Positions 17,324-24,516 of a stretch of DNA of 64,000 nucleotides are shown here, piece after piece; the stretch's first letter is position 1; each line of letters opens with the position of its first letter. A model generated the notes under the pieces. The model ran no database searches. It was not told the origin of the DNA and saw only the letters and a list, made by a program, of their open reading frames with translations. The position numbers and the translations under genes were made by a program. Source of the stretch: Pseudomonas abieticivorans (GTDB taxonomy: Bacteria > Pseudomonadota > Gammaproteobacteria > Pseudomonadales > Pseudomonadaceae); contig NZ_CP094975.1 of the NCBI RefSeq assembly GCF_023509015.1, forward strand, positions 2,241,501 to 2,305,500, read 5' to 3'.

Positions 17324-17562
17324 GATAGCGGCCTTCTAGCAGTGGCAGCCTTTCGTAGTTGGCTGTCGCTTACGGTAGTTGGAGAACGAGCCACAGATTC
17401 AGAAAGGCATGAGAGGCAGCCATGCACTGAGGGCAATCGCTCCCACTCTGGTTTTCCCCCTCTATCAATGCTTAGCCATCCCCGAGTACCGGGATAGTTT
17501 TAGAGATAGACTGCTCATAACATATAAATAAAAAATATATAAATCAAATACTTAGAAAATTT
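17324..17562. other. island right-end spacer
   Basis: No gene seen. It begins with the GCCGATAGCGGCC scar that accompanies these elements and becomes very AT-rich (17519-17564) just before the right repeat. Confidence 0.45.
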
Positions 17563-17579
17563 TTCGATTCCTGGTGCCG
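17563..17579 (+). repeat. attR: 17-bp copy of tRNA-Thr 3' end
   Basis: Exact direct repeat of 2519-2535. The next bases are CAATCG instead of the GCACCA needed to complete the tRNA, so this copy is truncated relative to a full tRNA 3' end. Confidence 0.8.
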
Positions 17580-17682
17580 CAATCGCGTTCCACTGAATGC
17601 TACGGAGCCCCACTCCCGTAATCATGCTCGCATTTCCACACAGCCTGACTCGGCGGGCTTCCCCCTATACGTTGCGTACTCG

Positions 17683-17970
17683 CTAACTTAACCGCTCAGC
17701 CGCTTTGCGATAAACCTGCTCACGCTCCCGCTTATCGACGGCCACCACGAACACCATGACCTCCTGGTCGATCACTTGATAAACCAGCCGATAGCCGCTG
17801 CTGCGAAGCTTGATCTTGTAGCAGTCGGGCAAGGCATGCAGACGGTTGGCTTCAATGCGCGGATTGACCAGAATCGTGGCCAGCTTCTTCTTGAGTTGCT
17901 GGCGCACGGTATCCCCCAATTTGTGCCACTCCTTTAACGCCCGCGCATCGAATTCGAGGCTATAAGTCAT
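17683..17970 (-). CDS. relE: RelE/ParE-family type II toxin
   Basis: A 95-residue protein with the RelE fold pattern: YSLEFDARALKEWHKL at the start, a basic central LHALPDCYKIKLRSSGYRLVYQV strand pair (not a contiguous motif), and a C-terminal VVAVDKREREQVYRKAAERL helix. Members cleave ribosome-bound mRNA. The antitoxin gene upstream overlaps it by 11 bp. It lies about 100 bp outside the right repeat of the island, so it belongs to the scrap zone rather than the island proper. Confidence 0.93.
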   Translation of the reverse strand: MTYSLEFDARALKEWHKLGDTVRQQLKKKLATILVNPRIEANRLHALPDCYKIKLRSSGYRLVYQVIDQEVMVFVVAVDKREREQVYRKAAERLS

Positions 17971-18199
17971 CTAGTGAAACCTTAACCCGCTGGGGATTAG
18001 CCAGCCGCTCGCGCACTGTTGCGACCAACGCTTCATCGTCCTCGGTCATCAGGACGGGCTTGAAGGGTAGCTGACCGCGCTCTGCTACGTACTGCAAGGC
18101 TTGGCGCATCAGCTCAGAAGGGGTGACGCCGAGCTTTTCCAGCTCGTGGTAAGCACGCGCCTTGAGGTCGTCGTCGATACGGACATTGATTGACGCCAT
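17960..18199 (-). CDS. relB: RelB/DinJ-family antitoxin
   Basis: A 79-residue protein with a ribbon-helix-helix N-terminus (ASINVRIDDDLKARAYHELEKLGVTPSE split across strand and helix) and an acidic C-terminus that would neutralise RelE. The overlap with relE ensures coupled synthesis. The complex is expected to bind its own promoter just upstream of 18199; the AT-rich ATTGTAATGACATTAG region at 18213-18228 contains a partial palindrome (TTGTAA/ATTACA-like) that could be the operator (inference). Confidence 0.93.
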   Translation of the reverse strand: MASINVRIDDDLKARAYHELEKLGVTPSELMRQALQYVAERGQLPFKPVLMTEDDEALVATVRERLANPQRVKVSLDDL

Positions 18200-18721
18200 G
18201 GGATGACCCTCATTGTAATGACATTAGTCTTTACAATGAAGTAAAAACCTCATTTGGGCAAGCCTACAAACGGTTGGTTTTTACACAACTCAGAGTTTAC
18301 GTGTGTCGCTCGCAACTCTACGTACCGAGCACAGCACATGCTCACATTTTACTAGGCCCCTTCGATGCGGGAGCCGGGCTTGCCCACAATACGAAACCCG
18401 AACTCCCCCAAAATCTCAAGCGAAAAAGCCGCTGTGCTGAACTGGCCCCAAATCGGCCCCAAATCGCTTATGACGCAACCCGCAGTGTCGTGCTCAGGAA
18501 TATTTGCCTACATTCCCTTCGTTGACCCGCATTCAAGGGTATTTATCATGCTGCCCCAAGACGAGCCATGCGGGCCGGGCTCCAGCACGCAATCGGACGG
18601 CCAGAAACAAAAAAACCCGCCAAAAATGGCAGGTTTCTTTGCTGTTTCGAGTGTCCTCGGGGGAAGGCTTTCGCCCGCGTTCCCGTGGCTAGTGGGAAAA
18701 CTTTAAGGTCGTGAGCAAGCG
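18200..18721. other. non-coding scrap region with terminator
   Basis: No intact gene. TGGCCCCAAATCGGCCCCAAATCG at 18442-18465 is a short tandem repeat often seen by me at the 3' end of Pseudomonas integrase genes next to attachment sites, so this could be the remnant of another integrated element. A terminator follows at 18611-18640. Confidence 0.4.
18611..18640. terminator. rho-independent terminator
   Basis: AAACCCGCCA-AAAA-TGGCAGGTTT followed by CTTT. It resembles the terminator after tRNA-Thr (AAAACCCGCC...GGCGGGTTTT) and could be the displaced original one. Confidence 0.6.
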
Positions 18722-19070
18722 ATGTCAATGCAGGTTGTCGACAGGCTCCGATCCGCCTTATCCCCTCTGCGAATGACAACTTACGAAAAGTCCGCCCACT
18801 CTGCCGGGTTCGCCGCAGAGGAAGCGCTGCAGCTGTACGCATGGAACGCGCGAATATGTGGCGCCATGCTGCCTCCACTGCATATCTGCGAGGTCGTAGT
18901 CCGAAATGCAGTCGCGGATGCGTTTGAGGCTGTCCACGGTCCACGCTGGCCATGGAACCCTGGATTGGAACGCAGCCTCCCGCGATAACTCGGCGCGGGG
19001 TATATCGCCGTAACGGACTTACAGAACACCAGAGCAAGATGGGCCATGACGCCAAGATCGACGTATCATA
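18722..19070 (+). pseudogene. decayed Abi-like protein gene
   Basis: The first 88 codons (to 18988) encode an N-terminus typical of Abi family proteins: LSPLRMTTYEKSAHSAGF, then ALQLYAWNARICGAMLPPLH and EVVVRNAVADAF. After PWNPGLERSLP the reading frame is lost; fragments of the expected continuation (DNSARGISP, then ARWAM) appear in other frames up to about 19070. At least two frameshifts are therefore present and no full-length protein can be made. Abi-like proteins are linked to abortive infection, which fits the defence-rich surroundings. Confidence 0.65.
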
Positions 19071-19131
19071 ATTGGATTGCTAAATAACACCACTTTCACT
19101 AGCTTCAGTACAAAACCACAGAGAACGCGAC

Positions 19132-19920
19132 ATGCAAATGGTTTGGGTGAAACTTCTAAGTCCAGTAATCACTGCACTATTGGGACCGATCTGGCGAAGC
19201 CTGGTAGGGTATTTCGCTCCGAGATTCCTATGGAATAGCTGTTTTCGAGCTGCGGCCATGAGCGCCAACATAGAGCCTACGCTAGCCCTTGCTTTAGCTA
19301 AGTCCCCTGCTTTGGAACGGCTAAGGATCAACACATTCAAGTCTGACCGCCCCGTACCTACGGCAATGGATTACGCAATTTCTTTGTCATTTGAGCTCTA
19401 CGAACTTGGCCTACCCAACGGCGAAACCCCTCCTTCTTCGAACGTCAGGCACTTTGCCGTGGATATTCGGCGGACCTGGCTTAGTGGCGTGATAAAAAAT
19501 GTGGCATTGAGAAAGCGTTTTCAATCTGCTCGCGACGAGCACCCTGCGAAATTTATAACAGTAGACTCGTCCTGTCTTGAGGCGAATGGGCTAACTTTGG
19601 AAGACGTTGACGCGCTGCGATGCAGATACTTTGAAAGTTTTGCAGCCCCAGACGCAACGGAGATTGTGTGCGTATGGCTCCCAGACCTTGAAGGAATTGT
19701 CCACTACGATCCGTTAAACAGCCGCGTGGTCGAGATCGCACTCAATACATCTATTGGGGCTGATCGTGGTTTTTTTCGCGTTGGTTACGACTACTCGATA
19801 AAACGCTCCGGTGATCGCCTCCACGTATGCTTTTTAAATACTCGAACAAAGATGGAAGCCGGGCACTTCGGCCAGTATTGCGTTGGGCGAGCAACGAGCA
19901 CGACTCTGTGGGCGCGGTGA
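19132..19920 (+). CDS. hypothetical protein, 262 aa
   Basis: Not recognised. The N-terminus has a hydrophobic stretch (VKLLSPVITALLGPIWRSLV, residues ~6-25) that could be a membrane anchor or signal-like helix, followed by a soluble region with a beta-rich C-terminal half (TEIVCVWLPDLEGIVHYDP, GFFRVGYDYSIKRSGDRLHV). GAGAACG lies 6 nt before the ATG. GC content is lower than in the backbone. It stands alone, and no function is proposed. Confidence 0.65.
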   Translation: MQMVWVKLLSPVITALLGPIWRSLVGYFAPRFLWNSCFRAAAMSANIEPTLALALAKSPALERLRINTFKSDRPVPTAMDYAISLSFELYELGLPNGETPPSSNVRHFAVDIRRTWLSGVIKNVALRKRFQSARDEHPAKFITVDSSCLEANGLTLEDVDALRCRYFESFAAPDATEIVCVWLPDLEGIVHYDPLNSRVVEIALNTSIGADRGFFRVGYDYSIKRSGDRLHVCFLNTRTKMEAGHFGQYCVGRATSTTLWAR

Positions 19921-20650
19921 ACTCCAAAAATCCTCCCATGTAAGATCGCCGACAGCGCATTGGCCCTCCCACCGGTCGCGAGCGTCGGCTTCGAGTGGGT
20001 TATGGCCACTGACCATAGCTGGAGAACCGTGCCCGGGCGCGGGTGTTTGCCCCCAGCGGTATCGCCTTGACCCTTACCAAGCCCCTACGGGAGCATCGCT
20101 TAACCGCATAGAGCCCCGCCCCGTCAACGCCACGCCCTGCTTCATCCCCAAATCCTAAGCAAAAAAAATCCGCCTTGGGAAGAGACGGATTTTTCGACAA
20201 CAGCGGTTAGTAGTCACTGCTGTCACGGCACATCGAACGCGCCTGCAAGCAATGCCAAGATAGGGAAAACTGGAAAACATGTCAACCATTGCGGTATATA
20301 TCCGGAGACTCTGCCCCACTGAGTAATACATACTTGAACAAATGTGCACAAATATACAAACCCAAGAAACAGCATCGAAATACTTAGTTATGATTTATTC
20401 GCCTATTTAATCTGGCCATTAATAGCAATCACGCTAATATGTGCCCGCTCCCTTGCTGATCGAACGGTGATTTGGCCTGGTCCACGCATTGATTTCTGCC
20501 CTGCTAACACGGGCTAGTAATCCGTGCCGGATTCAACGTAGCGGGCCCTCCGCCCGGCCACCTCACCGAACGTGCCTGCAAGCCGTCCGAAGGCGTACGT
20601 GTTCCGGTAAGCACGCTGGAGGCTTGGCCACCCTGATCGGAGGCCAAGGT
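19921..20650. other. long gene-poor stretch
   Basis: About 730 bp with only a terminator-like hairpin (20164-20194). Short open frames on both strands look accidental. Confidence 0.5.
20164..20194. terminator. terminator-like hairpin
   Basis: AAAAATCCG and CGGATTTTT pair around a 13-nt loop and would end transcripts in either direction. Confidence 0.55.
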
Positions 20651-20752
20651 ATGTGGAAAATTATTCTGCGCATACTGAGCTTTCTGTGGGCAGCTTCTCG
20701 TGCGTTATATGCATGGGAGTTCCTGCGGGACAGCATTGACGAACTGCTGTAA
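20651..20752 (+). CDS. 33-residue mini-protein, AWE-LRD family
   Basis: A short gene with GGAGG 5 nt upstream of ATG 20651. The product has a hydrophobic/basic N-terminal helix and ends in AWEFLRDSIDELL. The same ending (AWEYLRDRFDDL) is found in the 31-residue product of 23853-23948 on the opposite strand, so the two belong to one small family. No function known. A longer in-frame opening back to 20489 has no supporting signals. Confidence 0.6.
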   Translation: MWKIILRILSFLWAASRALYAWEFLRDSIDELL

Positions 20753-20813
20753 ATAAGTCGTTAGTTCGCTTCAATTAGTACATTAGTTGAAGCGGACTTT
20801 TAAGAGCATTCAC

Positions 20814-21032
20814 ATGGAGCTTTTCTACCCGTTTCTTTCTGGCGAAGTTCCGCTTGAAGACGTGCTACCTGCACTGAATACAAACATCCCATAATTCGCC
20901 CGTCGACTCGGTTTCGCTCGCAGAGCCCTTTCCCAAATCCTCTACGGCCATACACCAGAGATTTCTGATCTGACTTTGCGCCTTAAACGTGAGGCATTGG
21001 CAAAGCGCCCCTCCAGACTAAGTACTCCTTAG
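20814..21032 (+). pseudogene. decayed HigA-like antitoxin gene
   Basis: ATG 20814 opens a frame of 73 codons interrupted by one in-frame TAA at 20892-20894 and lacking the usual C-terminus. After the stop, the same frame reads FARRLGFARRALSQILYG then PEISDLTLRLKREAL, which matches the helix-turn-helix of HigA/XRE antitoxins (x-A-x-x-L-G-x-x-R-x-x-L-S-x-x-L-x-G...I-S-x-x-x-A-x-R-L). No HigB toxin is left next to it. Confidence 0.6.
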
Positions 21033-21119
21033 CATCCGTTCCACCCCGCCCTTTTACACTCCACGGCAAATGACCCCGACGACCCACCGTCATCGCCATC
21101 TCATTGGAGCCGCAAAAAA

Positions 21120-21425
21120 ATGACCGCAGAATCCCGAGTAACCGCAGTGGTTACCCACCTCTCCCAATACCTCGCCGACCCCGACGCCACATTAGAAATC
21201 GAAACCTCTATCGAAGCCCTCAATTTCCTGGGAACAGAACTCCAAGAAATCACCCCCGCCATCCAGCAACTCTCCGATCTGAACGCCGCCTTCACACTGG
21301 TCTCCCAACTGCTAGACGCCGCCCACACCGACAAGCTCGACGCTGACCAGATGAAATGCCTGCTAGACCCGTTGACCGAGCGGCTGGCACTAGCCAGTTC
21401 AGCCATTGCTCAAGCACTTAACTGA
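21120..21425 (+). CDS. small helical protein, 101 aa
   Basis: Not assigned to a family with confidence. The product is predicted all-helical and acidic, with heptad-like leucines (LSQYLADPDATLEIE, LNFLGTELQEI, LVSQLLDAAH). TTGGAG lies 11 nt upstream of ATG 21120. Codon use is backbone-like (high GC third positions), unlike the island genes. It has no signal peptide or membrane segment. Confidence 0.6.
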   Translation: MTAESRVTAVVTHLSQYLADPDATLEIETSIEALNFLGTELQEITPAIQQLSDLNAAFTLVSQLLDAAHTDKLDADQMKCLLDPLTERLALASSAIAQALN

Positions 21426-21717
21426 GGCGGCAACGCTATTGCGCAGGGCACGCCGGCAATGCGCCAACGCGGCCCTCATCGCAGGCAAGCCCTGCTCCCA
21501 CAAAGCGCACGGCGCAATCCAACTGTGCTCCGTGGAATCAGCCAACCAAACCCAATGACGAAGCCACCCATCAGGCTAGAACCTACGTCACCGGGAGCTT
21601 CAGCCTGATGGATGAACCGCACCTTTTACTCAGCACCTGCGCCGCCAACCACAAAAAAACACCAAATAAATGGCATAATGCCAGCGCGGATAAATGCCAT
21701 TGAAATGGAAGGTAAAT

Positions 21718-21927
21718 ATGTTGGATTTGGACTCGCTGGATTTCGGCAACGCGCGCGAAACTCAAAAAGATGGCGCAAAGGCGCTTATCAAAAATGCTCG
21801 CCTGAATAGTGAAAATACTGACGAAATCATTGCCTGTATCAAAAGCATGGATTCTGATGCCCATGAAGTAGAGGAATTCGAATCGCTAAAAACCTTGGCG
21901 ATTCGAGCTCTCAACGGCAAAGCTTAA
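21718..21927 (+). CDS. hypothetical protein, 69 aa
   Basis: Small acidic protein, not recognised. ATG 21718 is chosen because GGAAGG lies 8 nt upstream; the open frame continues back to 21694 without a better site. Contains LDSLDFGNARETQKDGAKAL and ends IRALNGKA. AT-rich compared with its right neighbours. Confidence 0.55.
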   Translation: MLDLDSLDFGNARETQKDGAKALIKNARLNSENTDEIIACIKSMDSDAHEVEEFESLKTLAIRALNGKA

Positions 21928-22080
21928 CCAATTGAGCCATGCCCTATCGGCCATGGCTCGTCTTCTCTGCAAATGGTAGGTATACAAGCCAAGCCTTGAG
22001 CCGCTCCTTTTTTCCGGGCGCTCCCGTCAAGGCGATCAAATGCTAAAGTGCGGCCTAATATTCCACAGGAAACCGCCCCC

Positions 22081-22500
22081 GTGTCCAAACCCACCTACAT
22101 CCAATCCTCCCTCTCTGCCGGCGAGCAGATCGAAGCCATCTTCAAGCTCCACTGGCTTGCCTGGGTTGGCGTGTGGTTCTGGGTGTTTTTGGCGATCATC
22201 ACCGTGGGCATCCTCTCGCCGGTGGCGATCTACAAGTGGCTGGCGTTGCGCTGCCAAGAGAACGGCGTGACCAACAAGCGCGTTATCCACAAGCGCGGGA
22301 TTATCAGCCGTACCACCGATGAGATGAAGCTGTCGTCGATCGAGACCGTGGACCTGGAGCAGACGGTGATGGGCCGCCTGTTGGGTTACGGCACGGTGCG
22401 GATCACCGGGCGTGGCATCAGCGACCTGGTGTTCCAGGGCATTGATGACCCGATGCAGGTGAAGCGGCAGATCGAAGGCGTGAGCAACCCAATCAGCTGA
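22081..22500 (+). CDS. bacterial PH-domain membrane protein (YdbS-like)
   Basis: A 139-residue protein starting at GTG 22081. It has an N-terminal hydrophobic segment (LAWVGVWFWVFLAIITVGIL, about residues 27-46) and a bPH_2 domain (LRCQENGVTNKRVIHKRGIISRTTDEMKLSSIETV broken over two strands, then GTVRITGRG, FQGIDDP). YdbS-type proteins are inner-membrane proteins of unknown exact role. The stop overlaps the end of the convergent epimerase gene by 8 bp. Confidence 0.85.
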   Translation: MSKPTYIQSSLSAGEQIEAIFKLHWLAWVGVWFWVFLAIITVGILSPVAIYKWLALRCQENGVTNKRVIHKRGIISRTTDEMKLSSIETVDLEQTVMGRLLGYGTVRITGRGISDLVFQGIDDPMQVKRQIEGVSNPIS

Positions 22501-23446
22501 GGCGCCGATAGTCTGCGCCGGCTTTTTGCATGGCCTGCGCCACGGTGAGTGGGGGTGCCCAGTTGAGCAGGGTGCGGGATTTGCTGGAGTCCACTTCCAA
22601 CGACGCACATAGGGTGAGGTAGTAGTTTTCTTTGCCCACCAGCCTTGCGCCGATGCGCATCAGGGTGTCCGGGAAGGGTACCAGGTTGGCTTTGCGGCCA
22701 AGGGCTGCGGCGAGTTGGCGGATCATTTCGCCGGTTGAAATATCTTCGCCATCTGATATCAGAAACAGCTCGTTCGCCGCCGCCGGGTGGCTGATGCATT
22801 GCTGGATGAAGCTGACCATGTTTTCCACCGCGACCATGCTGCGGCGGTTGTCGATGGATGCGAAAGGCAATGGCATGCCGGAAGCGATCAGCTTGAGCAG
22901 GCGCGGGAAGCTTTTGTGAGCGTTGGCGGCGTAGATCATCGGTGGGCGGATGACAACGATGTCCATGGCGGTGCCTTGGCTGATTTCATGCAGGCCAAGT
23001 TCAGCTTCGAATTTGGAGCGGGCGTAGTCACCATCGGGTGCGGCTGTGGATAACTCGCTAAAAGGGCTGCCAGTGGTGTAGCCGCCGTTCACCCCCACCG
23101 TGCTAATGAAGATAAAGCGTTTTACGCCCGCCGCGATGGCTTGGCGTGCCAAGGTGAGCGTGCCTTGGGTGTTGACCCGGCGGAACTCGGGAAGTGGGTC
23201 CTGCCCCTTATTCACAGCGACATTCAGGCGGGCAGCCGTGTGGATAACCACGTCCACCCCCTGCAGGGCCTGCGACCAATCGGTACTGGCGGCAAATTCC
23301 CCGACTGCGATCAATGGCACGCTCAGGGTACTGGCGGCTTTCGCCGCCCGGGTGGCGCCCTGCACTTGATACTCCGGTTGCAGGGCCAGGGCCTCTACTA
23401 CCGCCTTGCCGAGAAAGCCTGTGGCCCCGGTCACCAAAATTCTCAT
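22493..23446 (-). CDS. NAD-dependent epimerase/dehydratase
   Basis: A 317-residue extended short-chain dehydrogenase. The Rossmann loop GATGFLG is at residues 7-13; in place of the YxxxK signature it shows YARSKFEAE near 140-148; STVGVNG gives the catalytic serine/threonine strand. It resembles WbpV/WbpK or UDP-glucose 4-epimerase-like proteins used in O-antigen sugar synthesis, yet no glycosyltransferases are adjacent. Exact substrate unknown. Confidence 0.85.
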   Translation of the reverse strand: MRILVTGATGFLGKAVVEALALQPEYQVQGATRAAKAASTLSVPLIAVGEFAASTDWSQALQGVDVVIHTAARLNVAVNKGQDPLPEFRRVNTQGTLTLARQAIAAGVKRFIFISTVGVNGGYTTGSPFSELSTAAPDGDYARSKFEAELGLHEISQGTAMDIVVIRPPMIYAANAHKSFPRLLKLIASGMPLPFASIDNRRSMVAVENMVSFIQQCISHPAAANELFLISDGEDISTGEMIRQLAAALGRKANLVPFPDTLMRIGARLVGKENYYLTLCASLEVDSSKSRTLLNWAPPLTVAQAMQKAGADYRRLS

Positions 23447-23561
23447 CTGCTTCCTGCCATTACTACCAATCGGTTTCGTATGGAGGTGAGCATAGACGGT
23501 ACTGGCATTATGTCAGCAGCGCGCCGCCGTAGAATTGCACACAAAGTGTTGCCAAGGCGGC

Positions 23562-23654
23562 TCAGACCGTCATGGAGATGGCAAAGAACACACCGCAGGC
23601 GACGAGTACGTAACTTGAGAATTTGATCAGCTCTTTTACCCCGAACTCTTCCAT
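23562..23654 (-). CDS. 30-residue single-pass membrane mini-protein
   Basis: A gene shorter than usual annotation limits. On the minus strand CAGGAG lies 8 nt before ATG (23654-23652) and the stop is TGA. The product begins MEEFGVKELIKFSS and continues into a 15-residue hydrophobic stretch (YVLVACGVFFAISMTV). The good ribosome-binding site and membrane-helix pattern argue for a real small protein. Function unknown. Confidence 0.6.
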   Translation of the reverse strand: MEEFGVKELIKFSSYVLVACGVFFAISMTV

Positions 23655-23809
23655 GGCGTTGACTCCTGTTGGGTAAACACGGGTATTGCGATGGGGTTAC
23701 TGTGCGCCTTCCAGGCTGATCCGTAACAGACTCAGAAACTAGAGAAAAAAGCGGATCAGTTTGCATGGCCAGTACGCGCGGAGCCGGTTGACAGGCCGCA
23801 CACGCGCGC

Positions 23810-23841
23810 AAAAAAGGCCCCACCCGAAGGCGGAGCCTTTC
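23810..23841 (-). terminator. terminator of the 31-residue mini-protein gene
   Basis: On the minus strand AAGGCTCCGCC-TTCG-GGTGGGGCCTTTTTT, directly downstream of the mini-gene at 23853-23948. Stem plus T run are well formed. Confidence 0.75.
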
Positions 23842-23852
23842 TTCTTCAACCC

Positions 23853-23948
23853 TTACAGGTCGTCGAAGCGGTCACGAAGGTACTCCCAGGCGCGAAACAC
23901 GCTGATGGAAGCAATCGCGACACGCAGCACGCGTTTGAAAGCTTGCAT
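23853..23948 (-). CDS. 31-residue mini-protein, AWE-LRD family
   Basis: Minus-strand mini-gene with GAGGA 9 nt before ATG (23948-23946) and its own terminator 12 bp after the stop. The product has an N-terminal basic/hydrophobic helix and ends AWEYLRDRFDDL, closely matching the 33-residue product of 20651-20752. Function unknown; the N-terminal helix could associate with membrane. Confidence 0.65.
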   Translation of the reverse strand: MQAFKRVLRVAIASISVFRAWEYLRDRFDDL

Positions 23949-24323
23949 ACTGTTTGTCCTCGAAAGGACTGCCTCGCCTGATGCTTCTCGGCCTCACAGC
24001 AGGGAGGGCACCACGCTAGTAGTACCTGGAGGCAATCCAGCTTTGGGCTTTACGATGAGAACCGAGCCGGGGCCCTACACCCGAGCCGTAAAGGCCCGCC
24101 ATAGACGCTAACGGCTGCTGGCGGCAAGAGGGTATCAAGCTTACGCGTGGGAAATTTCCGGGAAGTGTAAAGCGCAAAAGCTGGTAACAATTAGGGCTCT
24201 TCCAGGAGCGTGAACGGCGACTGATTGGGTGGTGGCTATGGCAGCAAAGCTGTACCATCACCTCACACGCTAGTAGTACCTACGAGGTTACGGGTCGCGA
24301 TCCCTGATTGTGGCCCGACAAAC

Positions 24324-24350
24324 AAGCCGCTTTCCTAGAGCGGCTTTTTT
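24324..24350 (+). terminator. rho-independent terminator without an upstream gene
   Basis: AAGCCGCT-TTCCTAG-AGCGGCTTTTTT, a clean stem with T run on the plus strand. Confidence 0.75.
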
Positions 24351-24474
24351 GTGCCCGTCACTCAGCCACTCATAAAGAATTTTTCATCCAGAACCCCCTC
24401 CCCGGCCCTGCGTATCCTTTCTGAAATGTATCCACCCACCGCTTCTTCTAGGGGCAGGATGGAAACCCATGGCC

Positions 24475-24503
24475 AAAAAAAACCCCGCAGCGCGGGGTTT
24501 TTT
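24475..24503 (-). terminator. terminator of the OprD-type porin gene
   Basis: AAAAACCCCGC-AGC-GCGGGGTTTTTT lies 14 bp beyond the stop of the porin gene. Both arms have runs, so it can act in either direction. Confidence 0.85.
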
Positions 24504-24516
24504 CATGCAGCCAGAA

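Larger units (their letters stand above)
23949..24516. other. non-coding region with direct repeats and terminator
   Basis: No protein gene. A 16-bp direct repeat CACGCTAGTAGTACCT occurs at 24012-24027 and 24266-24281. A strong plus-strand terminator follows at 24324-24350 although no plus-strand gene precedes it, which would fit a small RNA. Confidence 0.5.

Noticed and set aside
17119..17436. Minus-strand 105-codon open frame across element D
   Set aside because: It spans a palindromic non-coding repeat and its GC-rich scar; similar frames appear wherever these repeats occur in Pseudomonas. No ribosome-binding site.
24266..24322. tRNA-like T-arm (GGGTCGCGATCCC) before a terminator
   Set aside because: No acceptor stem or anticodon arm can be built around it; treated only as possible small-RNA sequence.
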